From NCBI GenBank assembly GCA_964036295.1, contig OZ038464.1, positions 26,020,508 to 26,084,507 on the forward strand: a stretch of DNA of 64,000 nt, written 5' to 3'. Source of the stretch: Plumapathes pennacea (lineage: Eukaryota > Cnidaria > Anthozoa > Antipatharia > Myriopathidae). The position numbers were made by a program, and so were the translations under genes. This document shows positions 1 through 12,500 of this stretch, piece after piece; the first letter of the stretch is position 1, and each line of letters starts with the position of its first letter. The notes beneath the pieces are model-generated. The model had not been told where the DNA came from. It saw nothing but the letters and a program-made list of their open reading frames with translations, and did not search any database.

Positions 1-155
1 GTCCTTGCCGGTTTTCACTTGTTTCTCAGCTGTAACTGAACTCTCTCTCTAAGGCAAACACCTATTTAGGCGGACACTAAATGTGCTAATCCCGAGGGTA
101 TCCACCTTAGATAGAGTTTATTGTATAACTTGTTTTTTTTTTATCTTTCATACAG

Positions 156-2250
156 TTGATCAGTCCAAAGTGCCAAAGTTCAGAAATATTCTCAAGAAAT
201 ATAAACAGGCAAGTACCTCTTCTTGTTTGATGGATGAAACATAAAACTGCAGGCCCTCAAGTTGGGTGGAAATAGATTGCCAAATTTCAAGGGCCTTGAA
301 AATGAACTATCGAGGATTTTGTCAGGCACTTGACTGTGGTTGCAAGGGCCCATTGAGGAGCTGGGACACTAAGTTTGTGGGATTTTTACAGCAGTGCTAG
401 TGTAGCATAGTTATGTACAATATTGTACACCTGGGCCCAAGGATTAACGAAATTCTTTCTGATGACCTCTCTGCCGATAAAATGCAGGGTTTTGTTCAAA
501 TATGGATTTAAAAGCTTGTTTTAGCTGAATACGTATCAAGGAAATCGTTGCAGGACAAAATCTTCACATTTTCAGGCTTATAAATGACAAGAAAGTTTAC
601 ACCTAATCCAGGATTAGCCTAATCATGCTTTGAAAAACCGGCCCTGCTCAAGGGGAATTTATGTAGCACAGTTTCCAGTTTCCAGACGTTATATACAAAC
701 TGAAACTAATCTAATAAGTAAAATGTCCCTGAACAGGTTCAGCTGACAGGAGCACTGCTGCTAATTGAGTTCTGCACTCTGTCCGACTACTTGTTTTTGC
801 TGCGCACTGTGGCAAAGGCTCTCGGCCCACATGGACCAACAGTCATGTTCTATCTTGCTGCAGCTGTTTCTGACTTCTATGTCCCAGATGAAAACCTGGT
901 GAGAAAATAACTGCAGATATAGATCCATATGTGAACAACAGCAGTCAATATATGGACTACCAAATAAGCACCCACACCCTGATAAGCACCCCCTTGAAAA
1001 AAGCACCCACCCTTTCAGCAAAAATTGGAAATAAGCTCCACCCTCGAATAAACGTCCATCTCCCTTCCAGTCCAACCCTTGCTTAATCCCAGGCCTACTA
1101 ACCAACAATGATTTGCTTTACAATATTTGTGAGAGACAGTTTTGTTGGCCCCAGTTTGCCAGGTTCTATTGCCATTGAACATTTGAGGGAGATGGAGCTG
1201 AGCTTGTTATCAGTTGTACTCATTGCACTGTCTTGTTCCCCAGTCGCTGCACAAAATCCAATCTGATGGTGGCCCCATGCAGCTGAGTATGCATCAGGCC
1301 CCCAAAATTATAGGCCCTCTGGTGAAGGAGTGGGCTGCTGGAGCCTTTGTGGTGTCATTTAAAGTAAGTATCCACAGTGAGACAGCAGCATATGCAGTCC
1401 AGTACCATTTAGTCAGCTCTGTCTAGTTTACAAGACATTCTAGTACTACAATCATGGTCAAAATTGTTGGGGCGATTTCAAGTTTACCCCCTCCCCCCCA
1501 TTCAATGTTGGGTAGTTGAGCATGGTTCGGCTTATAGCTGCACCATGGGCCAACATTGAATGGAGGGGAGAGGAAGGGACTTGAAAACAAGAAATATGAG
1601 ACCCCCATAGGTTGTACGGATTTACGTTGCGCTCCGGATGTGCGTGAGTGGAGGGTCCCAACGACTTTTGACCATGATTGTAGCTTTATACTGACATTAT
1701 TTTCAAATCAGTTTATACTGTTGTCCAGTTCACATTTCAAAGACAATCTACTGTCTTTTCTACTGTCTGATAAATGGTTTACCTTCTCATCTTCAGCTGG
1801 AAACTGATGTAAATATTATTTCCAAGAAAGCGCGTCAAGCGCTGAAGAAGTACGCCCACCAGGTAGGGAGATAACGATCAATTATTATTATTATTAGTTG
1901 TGATTAATATACTTACTTTTTTGCGGTACGCAATCCAAGCAAATCCCACACTCTGATTGGCTGCTGGCTGGTCCAGTTTTTTACCATCCTCCACCTTTAA
2001 GACGTTATGTATGGACATTGAAAGTTGGGTATAATTGTTTTCTCTTTTCGTGTTTTAGGTTGTAATATCAAACATACTTCAGACGCGGAAAAAGACTGTG
2101 GTTATTGTAACACACACTCAAGAGAATGCCATTTGGATGTCAGATGGGGAGCTGGAGGCAGGCAAGGAAATTGAAGAGAAGATCGTCACAGACTTGATTC
2201 GGATGCATCAAGAGTTTATCACAGCCGCTATAGTGCAAGGTACTAATTGA
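156..2250 (+). CDS. PPCS: Phosphopantothenate-cysteine ligase (3' five exons)
   Basis: Coding exons are 156-208, 737-898, 1244-1363, 1797-1862 and 2059-2250 (TGA at 2248-2250); all phases close. The 5' exons lie beyond the left edge. The product joins 4'-phosphopantothenate to cysteine in coenzyme A synthesis in the cytosol. The best family match is the block FYLAAAVSDFYVP in exon 737-898, followed by HKIQSDGGP, IGPLVKEWA and SFKLETD across the next splice, and IEEKIV near the C-terminus, in the order seen in animal PPCS. The first visible intron starts with GC rather than GT (CAG|GCAAGT at 206-214). Using the GT four bases on would break the frame. A polyadenylation signal AATAAA lies at 2315-2320. 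Nothing coding was recognised in 1-155. Confidence 0.95.
433..654. mobile_element. Small TIR element (MITE), copy 1
   Basis: An intronic element of about 220 bp in PPCS. Its left end reads gggcccaaggattaacg. Its right end contains aatccaggattagcc and ends in ggccc, close to the reverse complement of the left end. The same family is present in opposite orientation at about 27148-27392, sharing the internal stretch around the tctctgccgataaaatgcag motif. No coding capacity. The target duplication could not be fixed. Confidence 0.6.
1446..1683. mobile_element. Mariner-like MITE with TA flanks
   Basis: A 238-bp inverted-repeat element in a PPCS intron. The left terminus CAATCATGGTCAAAA is preceded by TA, and the right terminus TTTTGACCATGATTG is followed by TA. 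That TIR and TA duplication are typical of Tc1/mariner-derived MITEs. Inside is a second inverted pair around 1499-1562 (ccattcaatgttgg and its complement), so the element can fold into a long hairpin. Confidence 0.7.
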
Positions 2251-2517
2251 ATCAGAACTCCGCCAACTTTTTTTATCATGTTCTTTCATTTGCGATTGCG
2301 TTGATTTTTGACGGAATAAAGTCGTTAAGTTGTTGGTATAATCGTGACTCTACGTGTTTTCATTCCACTGGGTGGGTCTGAGAACAGCTCAATAATTTAA
2401 GGTAACGTAACGTCACCTGTTTCACTGTCAAGAATATTCAGTATTGGGGTGGAGAGAAATGAAGATGAAAAGGAAACCTTAACAACGGGAATGTTATGTG
2501 TGACCGCAAGGGAAATA

Positions 2518-2809
2518 GAGCCGTTTGCGGATGACCATGTCCAGGGTAATAGTGTGGTTGCTTTGGTTTTGCGTTTCCTACGCTTTTTGATTGGTCTAAA
2601 CAAGTTAATCACCATTCTTGGCCAATCAGGAGCAAAAGCAAAATCTGGCGATGGCGTTTTCTCGCGCTTCTGATTAGTTCATTTTTCAAAGTAAAACCAA
2701 ACGCGGATTACCTTGGATTCTGATTGGTTGAAAGTGTTTCTTACAGCCCCTGTGATTGGCGGTGTACTTGCTTTGGTTTTGGTTTTCGGCAGTCATCCGA
2801 AAACGGCTC
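2518..2809. mobile_element. TA-flanked MITE rich in ATTGG boxes
   Basis: The left end GAGCCGTTTGCGGATGAC and the right end GTCATCCGAAAACGGCTC form a TIR, flanked by TA at 2516-2517 and 2810-2811. The interior has repeated tgattgg/ttggcc motifs resembling CCAAT boxes. Related but more diverged copies occur at about 39308-39618 (nearly full length), 32430-32540 and 39060-39128. It lies between the PPCS stop and the first recognised POU exon. Confidence 0.65.
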
Positions 2810-3205
2810 TATGGGTGCGAGATTGGAGAAGGGTGAAGGTACACAGACCGTCCATTTTTTTTTACCAAAACACTTGGACAATTAAGTTGGTTGGAAACAG
2901 CACCACACTTCTTCCTCTTGACATATTTGGTATGTGAAGTATCCGCCTTTTTCGTTGATTGTTCTTTTTTTAACGTGGACTTTCTGCGATTGTCGATTAA
3001 CTAGATTCATTTCTCCCAGCATGTGCATACCCCGGCCGTGCACGTGCATTTCTTCTTTATTGATAGCTGATCTGTAGTGCCTCCTCTCAGACATTCTACA
3101 ACCTGCCCTAACTATGCATGACAGAAAGTGATGTTTGAAATGAACGCTTCTTCCCCGCCCTTTTTCCGTTCTAGAATGACATTTGACTCTTGCCTCTTGT
3201 CAAAG

Positions 3206-4744
3206 GTACGTCTGGCTCTCTCACTGCTGCCGCTGGACAGTTGTCCGAAGTCGCTGGTCTCTCGGAAGGTCAGGTAAGCTCAGTTTCTGCAGCATTGAAT
3301 AGGGGCGAGAAACGAAGGTAGGGGACCATTTTATATACGTCTCCAGTCATCCACACTATTGAAACTGATCAGCTTTATGTTTCGAAAAGTCATGCATTTT
3401 CGCGTACTGGAATTGTTCGCCTTTTCGCATAAAAAGGACTTATTTTGGACCTAAGGTTTCTCTTTAGAAAATGACATGAAGCAGACAAGCCTACAGAAAA
3501 CTAAATTCCATTGATATCATTGCCGAGCAATTCAGGCTGAACCGTTCATGCGCGTACGCTCACTGTAAGACCTGAAACTTTGCTCATTTATCTTTGAGTT
3601 ACGTACAATACGTTCAAGGAGATTGTGACTTTCGCAGGTAGCCCATTTCTACGCTGGGCCCCAGGAAGGAGTCACACCAGAGTACTTTCAGTATAGTGCC
3701 CCAGGCGTGGTCGCGCAGTCCTCGGCACCTGCTGGCGTCACACACATCCGCCTGAGGAAAGGAGACGAGCAGCTGAGAGAAGAGGCATCGCCAAAGCTTT
3801 CTTATGAAGAAGCTAGCGGTACAAACCCTGGCAAGTCGCATTCCCGCTTTGGAGTGCTCACAGATGCGTGTTTAACGCCTGAAATGAAGTCCTTCATCGA
3901 AACTTTTCGAGCTCGGCGCATTGCACTTGGGCACACACAGGAAGACGTTGGGAATGAACTTTCTCGTACGAATGGACCCTCCTACAGCCAGTCGTTTATT
4001 TCTCGGTTTGAATCTAAAAACCTGGGGCTCAAAGCAGCCGAGAAAATGAAGCCGGTTATGCAGTCGTGGATTGAACAGAAGGAGTTGGAGTGCGCCAAAG
4101 GTTTGCGGATTTGTAAGAAACGCAAACGACGAACGTCTTTTTCTGCTCAATCTTTGGCAGTGTTGACCGCACACTTTGAGCAGAATCCCAAACCCAGCAG
4201 CACAGAGATCGCGCAGATTGCCGAGAAACTCCGCCTGGAGCCTGTCACTGTGAGAGTGTGGTTCTGCAACAGAAAACAGATGTATAAGAGAATGGTGACT
4301 GGGAAAACGCGGATTGACAACTCCCTAAAAGCTAAAATCGAAGCAAAGAAGATCGAACAGGAGATTGTAGAGAAGGAAGCCCCACCGCTTGACTTCACCA
4401 ACATGCCAGTCGGTCAGTTCTCCTTCACAGAGGACAGGGTCAAACCGTTGGTGTGTTTGGCCTCTGAGGGAAGTCCAGTCAAGTGTCCTCCAACGACATC
4501 TGCAGGGTCCACATCCACAGTCACATACGCGCAGGTCCAAGACGATACCATAGTGCACAGCGCTCCGCCAGGATTCCTTGTAGCTGATGCCGCCGAGCAA
4601 GAGTCTGTCGTTGCTATGTCAACAGGCTCAGCTCCAACACACGTGGCACATATGGCCGAGCAGGGAGTGAGGGCTAGCTTGCAGTACCCAGCAGTCAGCT
4701 CTGGCAGTGGAGGCATGGGTGGTTATCACACACCGCAGTCTTGA
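3206..4744 (+). CDS. POU-homeodomain transcription factor, POU6-like
   Basis: Two coding exons are recognised: 3206-3273 and 3638-4744 (TGA at 4742-4744), joined in phase. The product is a sequence-specific DNA-binding nuclear protein. The POU-specific domain is encoded at about 3872-4090; its YSQSFISRFE helix resembles class 6 POU proteins rather than classes 1-4. After a short linker comes the homeodomain at about 4112-4295, with the basic arm KKRKRRTSF and the recognition helix WFCNRKQ carrying the POU-type Cys at position 50. A Ser/Thr/Pro-rich tail of about 145 residues follows. The upstream exon begins mid-codon, so at least one 5' exon is missing; it was not identified between 2251 and 3205. 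An AATAAA lies at about 4900. Class assignment is from motif memory; the POU family call is firm. Confidence 0.9.
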
Positions 4745-5914
4745 CTTGAGAGCTCGCAGAATTGATGGACCGTGACGTTTGGGTCGACGGGATTAATTTG
4801 AGACAAATGTCTTGCATCATTGTGGGCCGACTCTACAGGTGAGGTTGCATGACCGAAAATCCTCACGCAGGACAGAATGTTCGAGTATACAAGATCAAAA
4901 ATAAACCAAACAAATCCTGATTACATTTACTGTAATAAATTTACAAAGAATATGCGAATAAAAGTCAAATAATACTATGAACTGTACACAAATTCAGGCA
5001 CATGCGCAGGAGTATGATACAAAAGGACGTTTGGATCTTCAGAAACATAGCAGAGGGAAATTGGTACATATGCAATTATATGCTCATTGGTTTGAAAAGC
5101 CGCCTGCGTGAAGACGTTCTGTATCCCATCTAAAGGGCGGCTGTATCGGCAGGTTATTTTAGAGACAGTCGATCACGGATTCAGGAATCTTAAGCAGTTG
5201 TATTAACTATTCAGCTGTTTCAGGAGCTATATGCTTTCTTGCAACATGCAACGCAACGAGTCGACGTTGTGAAACAGGTTGCAGAAGAAACTACATGTGT
5301 AACACTCATAGTTTCAACTTGCAACGCAACGAACAATAGACCTTTATCACAGTATAGAAAGCTTGACCAGACATAAACACAAAACACACTACTGGAAAGA
5401 GCATTGCAAATTTACTTGTCATACACAAATTAGTGGACGGACAAGGCTACCCGTCAATTCAATTATGTGATACAAAACTTAGAAAAATTACAAATTTGAA
5501 ACTAGCGGATGAATCTGAAAATTCGTGCATTGATTAATTGTGCTATGCTCTTTTCAGTGGTGTTTTATTTTTGGCCAAGCTTTGTGTAAGCTGTTTGCAG
5601 TAGAACAATCAATTTTTCGCAACGTCGAAAAGAAAGTTGCGAGCTTCTGAGACCCCACTTGCAACTTACAATATTTTCCTGTCATCAGGTTGCGTTGCGT
5701 GAAAAATTACCTCGTATAAACAAAGCTTTAAATCAGTGGTTCAAAATCCGATGAGTAGCCAGAGGTCTTAATCAGAGAATCAATAAATGGTCATCCATAC
5801 ATATATGTTGTTCAGATGGAGAAACTTTAAGGTAATTTGCTGATCAACTCTATCAGCTCTCCTAATAAATTACTCGTACTTTTGGTCAAGGCAGTTTGAG
5901 GGAGTTGGGACCTA
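4745..5914. other. 3' UTR and intergenic sequence
   Basis: No gene is recognised. The first part is the likely POU 3' UTR, with AATAAA motifs at about 4900 and 4957. Between 5235 and 5705 several gcaacgcaac/gttgcgttgc stretches appear in both orientations and suggest a decayed inverted-repeat element, but its ends could not be defined. Confidence 0.5.
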
Positions 5915-6125
5915 CAATCAACCAAAATCGTGAATTATGCCTACCGGCAGTGCTCGTAAAAATCGTAAATTATGCTCAAAATTATGCTCGGGAAACGAAA
6001 TTATGCTCGAACTATGCTCGGTACGAACCTCACCCCAGTCCCTTGCTGCGCATGGTTTTGCCCCCAGCCCTACGCGGCTGCGTATCCCGCCATTCTCCGG
6101 CACCTCTCCCCAATTGTGAGTGATT
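5915..6125. repeat. Short interspersed repeats with aaattatgctcg motif
   Basis: The motif aattatgctcg or a close variant recurs at least five times between 5930 and 6030, followed by a GC-richer tail to about 6120. Short open frames here are incidental to the repetition. Confidence 0.45.
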
Positions 6126-6126
6126 A

Positions 6127-6207
6127 TCGGGAGTGGTAATTATGAGTGATAATCGGGAGTGGCATTCGGGAGTGGTAACCGGGAGTGGCAATCGGGAGTG
6201 GTAATTG
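6127..6207. repeat. Minisatellite, unit tcgggagtggtaa
   Basis: About five imperfect copies of a 13-16 bp unit (atcgggagtggtaat and variants) in tandem, immediately before the satellite block. Confidence 0.8.
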
Positions 6208-6212
6208 AAACT

Positions 6213-6562
6213 TTTTTCGCAAAAAGCATCGACTATAGCCTTAACATTTTTTCAAAAATTGGCCATTTTCGACCAAATTTCAGAATCGCATGAAACATTC
6301 AGCAAATGTTCCTGGGAGTCTAACGAAGGTTTTGATATAATATTTGTGATAGTAAGTCATCGCTTCACACATCTTGTACTTTTTAAACAAAAGAACAAAA
6401 AAATATGCAGTTTTCTTGCTATATTTTGTCAAAAACTGAAGAAAAATAAAGCAAATGTATAGAAAAAGTCTCACTATAGTCCCAGGAAAGCTTCCTCAAA
6501 GTTTGCAGAGGTTTCAAATTTTGACCAAAAATCGCCAATTTTTGGCAAAAATCTAGGACTAT
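6213..6562. repeat. Diverged satellite monomer, left edge
   Basis: One unit related to the monomers right of the main array (24850-26480), sharing ctatagcc, cagaatcgcatgaaa, acgaaggttttgat, cacatcttgtactttt and tatagtcccaggaaag in the same order. It differs strongly from the homogeneous 348-bp units but keeps the same tagtcccagg...ggactata framework. Confidence 0.75.
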
Positions 6563-9500
6563 AGCCTTCCTCGAAAGGAATGATGTTTTAATTAGTGCGT
6601 GATTTGATCTAAATTGCTTTAATTTCTCACGACGCGCGGGCTATAAGTTTACAAAAACTATGCAAAACCTGTCGGCATAGTCCCAGGAACGATTCCTGAA
6701 AGTTTCATGCGATTCTGAGATGGTCGAAAAATGTTGGAATTTTGACAAAATACTAAGGCTATAGCACAGGGTTTTTTGCCGATTTTGGCCAAAAATTGAA
6801 AACTCTTGAAACTTTCAGGAAACCTTCCTTGGACTATAATAAGACTTTTTGCAATACATTTGATATATCTATCTTCATCCGTTGAGGGGATATAGCAGCT
6901 TAAACTCTGCTCCTTTGCTCGAAAGGTGTGATGTTTTAATTAGTGCGTGATTTGATCTAAATTGCTTTAATTTCTCACGACGCGCGGGCTAAAAGTTTAC
7001 AAAAACTATGCAAAACCTGTCGGCATAGTCCCAGGAACGATTCCTGAAAGTTTCATGCGATTCTGAGATGGTCGAAAAATGTTGGAATTTTGACAAAATA
7101 CTAAGGCTATAGCACAGGGTTTTATGCCGATTTTGGCCAAAAATTGAAAACTCTTGAAACTTTCAGGAAACCTTCCTTGGACTATAATAAGACTTTTTGC
7201 AATACATTTGCTATATCTATCTTCATCCGTTGAGGGGATATAGCAGCTTAAACTCTGCTCCTTTGCTCGAAAGGTGTGATGTTTTAATTAGTGCGTGATT
7301 TGATCTAAATTGCTTTAATTTCTCACGACGCGCGGGCTAAAAGTTTACAAAAACTATGCAAAACCTGTCGGCATAGTCCCAGGAACGATTCCTGAAAGTT
7401 TCATGCGATTTTGAGATGGTCGAAAAATGTTGGAATTTTGACAAAATACTAAGGCTATAGCACAGGGTTTTTTGCCGATTTTGGCCAAAAATTAAAAACT
7501 CTTGAAACTTTCAGGAAACCTTCCTTGGACTATAACAAGACTTTTTGAAATACATTTGCTTTATCTTTGTTCATCCGTTGCGGAGATATAGCAGCTTAAA
7601 CTCTGCTCCTTTGCTCGAAAGGTGTGATGTTTTAATTAGTGCGTGATTTGATCTAAATTGCTTTAATTTCTCACGACGCGCGGGCTAAAAGTTTACAAAA
7701 ACTATGCAAAACCTGTCGGCATAGTCCCAGGAACGATTCCTGAAAGTTTCATGCGATTCTGAGATGGTCGAAAAATGTTGGAATTTTGACAAAATACGAA
7801 GGCTATAGCACAGGGTTTTTTGCCGATTTTGGCCAAAAATTGAAAACTCTTGAAACTTTCAGGAAACCTTCCTTGGACTATAATAAGACTTTTTGCAATA
7901 CATTTGCTATATCTATCTTCATCCGTTGCGGAGATATAGCAGCTTAAACTCTGCTCCTTTGCTCGAAAGGTGTGATGTTTTAATTAGTGCGTGATTTGAT
8001 CTAAATTGCTTTAATTTCTCACGACGCGCGGGCTAAAAGTTTACAAAAACTATGCAAAACCTGTCGGCATAGTCCCAGGAACGATTCCTGAAAGTTTCAT
8101 GCGATTTTGAGATGGTCGAAAAATGTTGGAATTTTGACAAAATACTAAGGCTATAGCACAGGGTTTTTTGCCGATTTTGGCCAAAAATTAAAAACTCTTG
8201 AAACTTTCAGGAAACCTTCCTTGGACTATAACAAGACTTTTTGAAATACATTTGCTTTATCTTTGTTCATCCGTTGCGGAGATATAGCAGCTTAAACTCT
8301 GCTCCTTTGCTCGAAAGGTGTGATGTTTTAATTAGTGCGTGATTTGATCTAAATTGCTTTAATTTCTCACGACGCGCGGGCTAAAAGTTTACAAAAACTA
8401 TGCAAAACCTGTCGGCATAGTCCCAGGAACGATTCCTGAAAGTTTCATGCGATTTTGAGATGGTCGAAAAATGTTGGAATTTTGACAAAATACTAAGGCT
8501 ATAGCACAGGGTTTTTTGCCGATTTTGGCCAAAAATTAAAAACTCTTGAAACTTTCAGGAAACCTTCCTTGGACTTTAACAAGACTTTTTGAAATACATT
8601 TGCTTTATCTTTGTTCATCCGTTGCGGAGATATAGCAGCTTAAACTCTGCTCCTTTGCTCGAAAGGTGTGATGTTTTAATTAGTGCGTGATTTGATCTAA
8701 ATTGCTTTAATTTCTCACGACGCGCGGGCTAAAAGTTTACAAAAACTATGCAAAATTTGTCGGCATAGTCCCAGGAACGATTCCTGAAAGTTTCATGCGA
8801 TTCTGAGATGGTCGAAAAATGTTGGAATTTTGACAAAATACGAAGGCTATAGCACAGGGTTTTTTGCCGATTTTGGCCAAAAATTGAAAACTCTTGAAAC
8901 ATTCAGGAAACCTTCCTTGGACTATAATAAGACTTTTTGCAATACATTTGCTATATCTATCTTCATCCGTTGCGGAGATATAGCAGCTTAAACTCTGCTC
9001 CTTTGCTCGAAAGGTGTGATGTTTTAATTAGTGCGTGATTTGATCTAAATTGCTTTAATTTCTCACGACGCGCGGGCTAAAAGTTTACAAAAACTATGCA
9101 AAACCTGTCGGCATAGTCCCAGGAACGATTCCTGAAAGTTTCATGCGATTCTGAGATGGTCGAAAAATGTTGGAATTTTGACAAAATACTAAGGCTATAG
9201 CACAGGGTTTTTTGCCGATTTTGGCCAAAAATTGAAAACTCTTGAAACTTTCAGGAAACCTTCCTTGGACTATAACAAGACTTTTTGAAATACATTTGCT
9301 TTATCTTTGTTCATCCGTTGCGGAGATATAGCAGCTTAAACTCTGCTCCTTTGCTCGAAAGGTGTGATGTTTTAATTAGTGCGTGATTTGATCTAAATTG
9401 CTTTAATTTCTCACGACGCGCGGGCTAAAAGTTTACAAAAACTATGCAAAACCTGTCGGCATAGTCCCAGGAACGATTCCTGAAAGTTTCATGCGATTTT

Positions 9501-12500
9501 GAGATGGTCGAAAAATGTTGGAATTTTGACAAAATACTAAGGCTATAGCACAGGGTTTTTTGCCGATTTTGGCCAAAAATTAAAAACTCTTGAAACTTTC
9601 AGGAAACCTTCCTTGGACTTTAACAAGACTTTTTGAAATACATTTGCTTTATCTTTGTTCATCCGTTGCGGAGATATAGCAGCTTAAACTCTGCTCCTTT
9701 GCTCGAAAGGTGTGATGTTTTAATTAGTGCGTGATTTGATCTAAATTGCTTTAATTTCTCACGACGCGCGGGCTAAAAGTTTACAAAAACTATGCAAAAT
9801 TTGTCGGCATAGTCCCAGGAACGATTCCTGAAAGTTTCATGCGATTCTGAGATGGTCGAAAAATGTTGGAATTTTGACAAAATACGAAGGCTATAGCACA
9901 GGGTTTTTTGCCGATTTTGGCCAAAAATTGAAAACTCTTGAAACATTCAGGAAACCTTCCTTGGACTATAATAAGACTTTTTGCAATACATTTGCTATAT
10001 CTATCTTCATCCGTTGCGGAGATATAGCAGCTTAAACTCTGCTCCTTTGCTCGAAAGGTGTGATGTTTTAATTAGTGCGTGATTTGATCTAAATTGCTTT
10101 AATTTCTCACGACGCGCGGGCTAAAAGTTTACAAAAACTATGCAAAACCTGTCGGCATAGTCCCAGGAACGATTCCTGAAAGTTTCATGCGATTCTGAGA
10201 TGGTCGAAAAAAGTTGGAATTTTGACAAAATACTAAGGCTATAGCACAGGGTTTTTTGCCGATTTTGGCCAAAAATTAAAAACTCTTGAAACTTTCAGGA
10301 AACCTTCCTTGGACTATAACAAGACTTTTTGAAATACAATTGCTTTATCTTTGTTCATCCGTTGCGGAGATATAGCAGCTTAAACTCTGCTCCTTTGCTC
10401 GAAAGGTGTGATGTTTTAATTAGTGCGTGATTTGATCTAAATTGCTTTAATTTCTCACGACGCGCGGGCTAAAAGTTTACAAAAACTATGCAAAACCTGT
10501 CGGCATAGTCCCAGGAACGATTCCTGAAAGTTTCATGCGATTCTGAGATGGTCGAAAAATGTTGGAATTTTGACAAAATACTAAGGCTATAGCACAGGGT
10601 TTTATGCCGATTTTGGCCAAAAATTGAAAACTCTTGAAACTTTCAGGAAACCTTCCTTGGACTATAACAAGACTTTTTGCAATACATTTGCTATATCTAT
10701 CTTCATCCGTTGAGGGGATATAGCAGCTTAAACTCTGCTCCTTTGCTCGAAAGGTGTGATGTTTTAATTAGTGCGTGATTTGATCTAAATTGCTTTAATT
10801 TCTCACGACGCGCGGGCTAAAAGTTTACAAAAACTATGCAAAACCTGTCGGCATAGTCCCAGGAACGATTCCTGAAAGTTTCATGCGATTCTGAGATGGT
10901 CGAAAAATGTTGGAATTTTGACAAAATACTAAGGCTATAGCACAGGGTTTTATGCCGATTTTGGCCAAAAATTGAAAACTCTTGAAACTTTCAGGAAACC
11001 TTCCTTGGACTATAATAAGACTTTTTGCAATACATTTGCTATATCTATCTTCATCCGTTGAGGGGATATAGCAGCTTAAACTCTGCTCCTTTGCTCGAAA
11101 GGTGTGATGTTTTAATTAGTGCGTGATTTGATCTAAATTGCTTTAATTTCTCACGACGCGCGGGCTATAAGTTTACAAAAACTATGCAAAACCTGTCGGC
11201 ATAGTCCCAGGAACGATTCCTGAAAGTTTCATGCGATTCTGAGATGGTCGAAAAATGTTGGAATTTTGACAAAATACGAAGGCTATAGCACAGGGTTTTT
11301 TGCCGATTTTGGCCAAAAATTGAAAACTCTTGAAACTTTCAGGAAACCTTCCTTGGACTATAATAAGACTTTTTGCAATACATTTGCTATATCTATCTTC
11401 ATCCGTTGCGGAGATATAGCAGCTTAAACTCTGCTCCTTTGCTCGAAAGGTGTGATGTTTTAATTAGTGCGTGATTTGATCTAAATTGCTTTAATTTCTC
11501 ACGACGCGCGGGCTAAAAGTTTACAAAAACTATGCAAAACCTGTCGGCATAGTCCCAGGAACGATTCCTGAAAGTTTCATGCGATTTTGAGATGGTCGAA
11601 AAATGTTGGATTTTTGACAAAATACTAAGGCTATAGCACAGGGTTTTTTGCCGATTTTGGCCAAAAATTAAAAACTCTTGAAACTTTCAGGAAACCTTCC
11701 TTGGACTATAACAAGATTTTTTGAAATACATTTGCTTTATCTTTGTTCATCCGTTGCGGAGATATAGCAGCTTAAACTCTGCTCCTTTGCTCGAAAGGTG
11801 TGATGTTTTAATTAGTGCGTGATTTGATCTAAATTGCTTTAATTTCTCACGACGCGCGGGCTAAAAGTTTACAAAAACTATGCAAAACCTGTCGGCATAG
11901 TCCCAGGAACGATTCCTGAAAGTTTCATGCGATTCTGAGATGGTCGAAAAATGTTGGAAATTTGACAAAACACGAAGGCTATAGCACAGGGTTTTTTGCC
12001 GATTTTGGCCAAAAATTGAAAACTCTTGAAACTTTCAGGAAACCTTCCTTGGACTATAATAAGACTTTTTGCAATACATTTGCTATATCTATCTTCATCC
12101 GTTGCGGAGATATAGCAGCTTAAACTCTGCTCCTTTGCTCGAAAGGTGTGATGTTTTATTTAGTGCGTGATTTGATCTAAATTGCTTTAATTTCTCACGA
12201 CGCGCGGGCTAAAAGTTTACAAAAACTATGCAAAACCTGTCGGCATAGTCCCAGGAACGATTCCTGAAAGTTTCATGCGATTTTGAGATGGTCGAAAAAT
12301 GTTGGAATTTTGACAAAATACTAAGGCTATAGCACAGGGTTTTTTGCCGATTTTGGCCAAAAATTGAAAACTCTTGAAACTTTCAGGAAACCTTCCTTGG
12401 ACTATAACAAGATTTTTTGAAATACATTTGCTTTATCTTTGTTCATCCGTTGCGGAGATATAGCAGCTTAAACTCTGCTCCTTTGCTCGAAAGGTGTGAT

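Noticed and set aside
5896..6123. Overlapping short frames on both strands
   Set aside because: They result from the aattatgctcg repeat and show no gene features.
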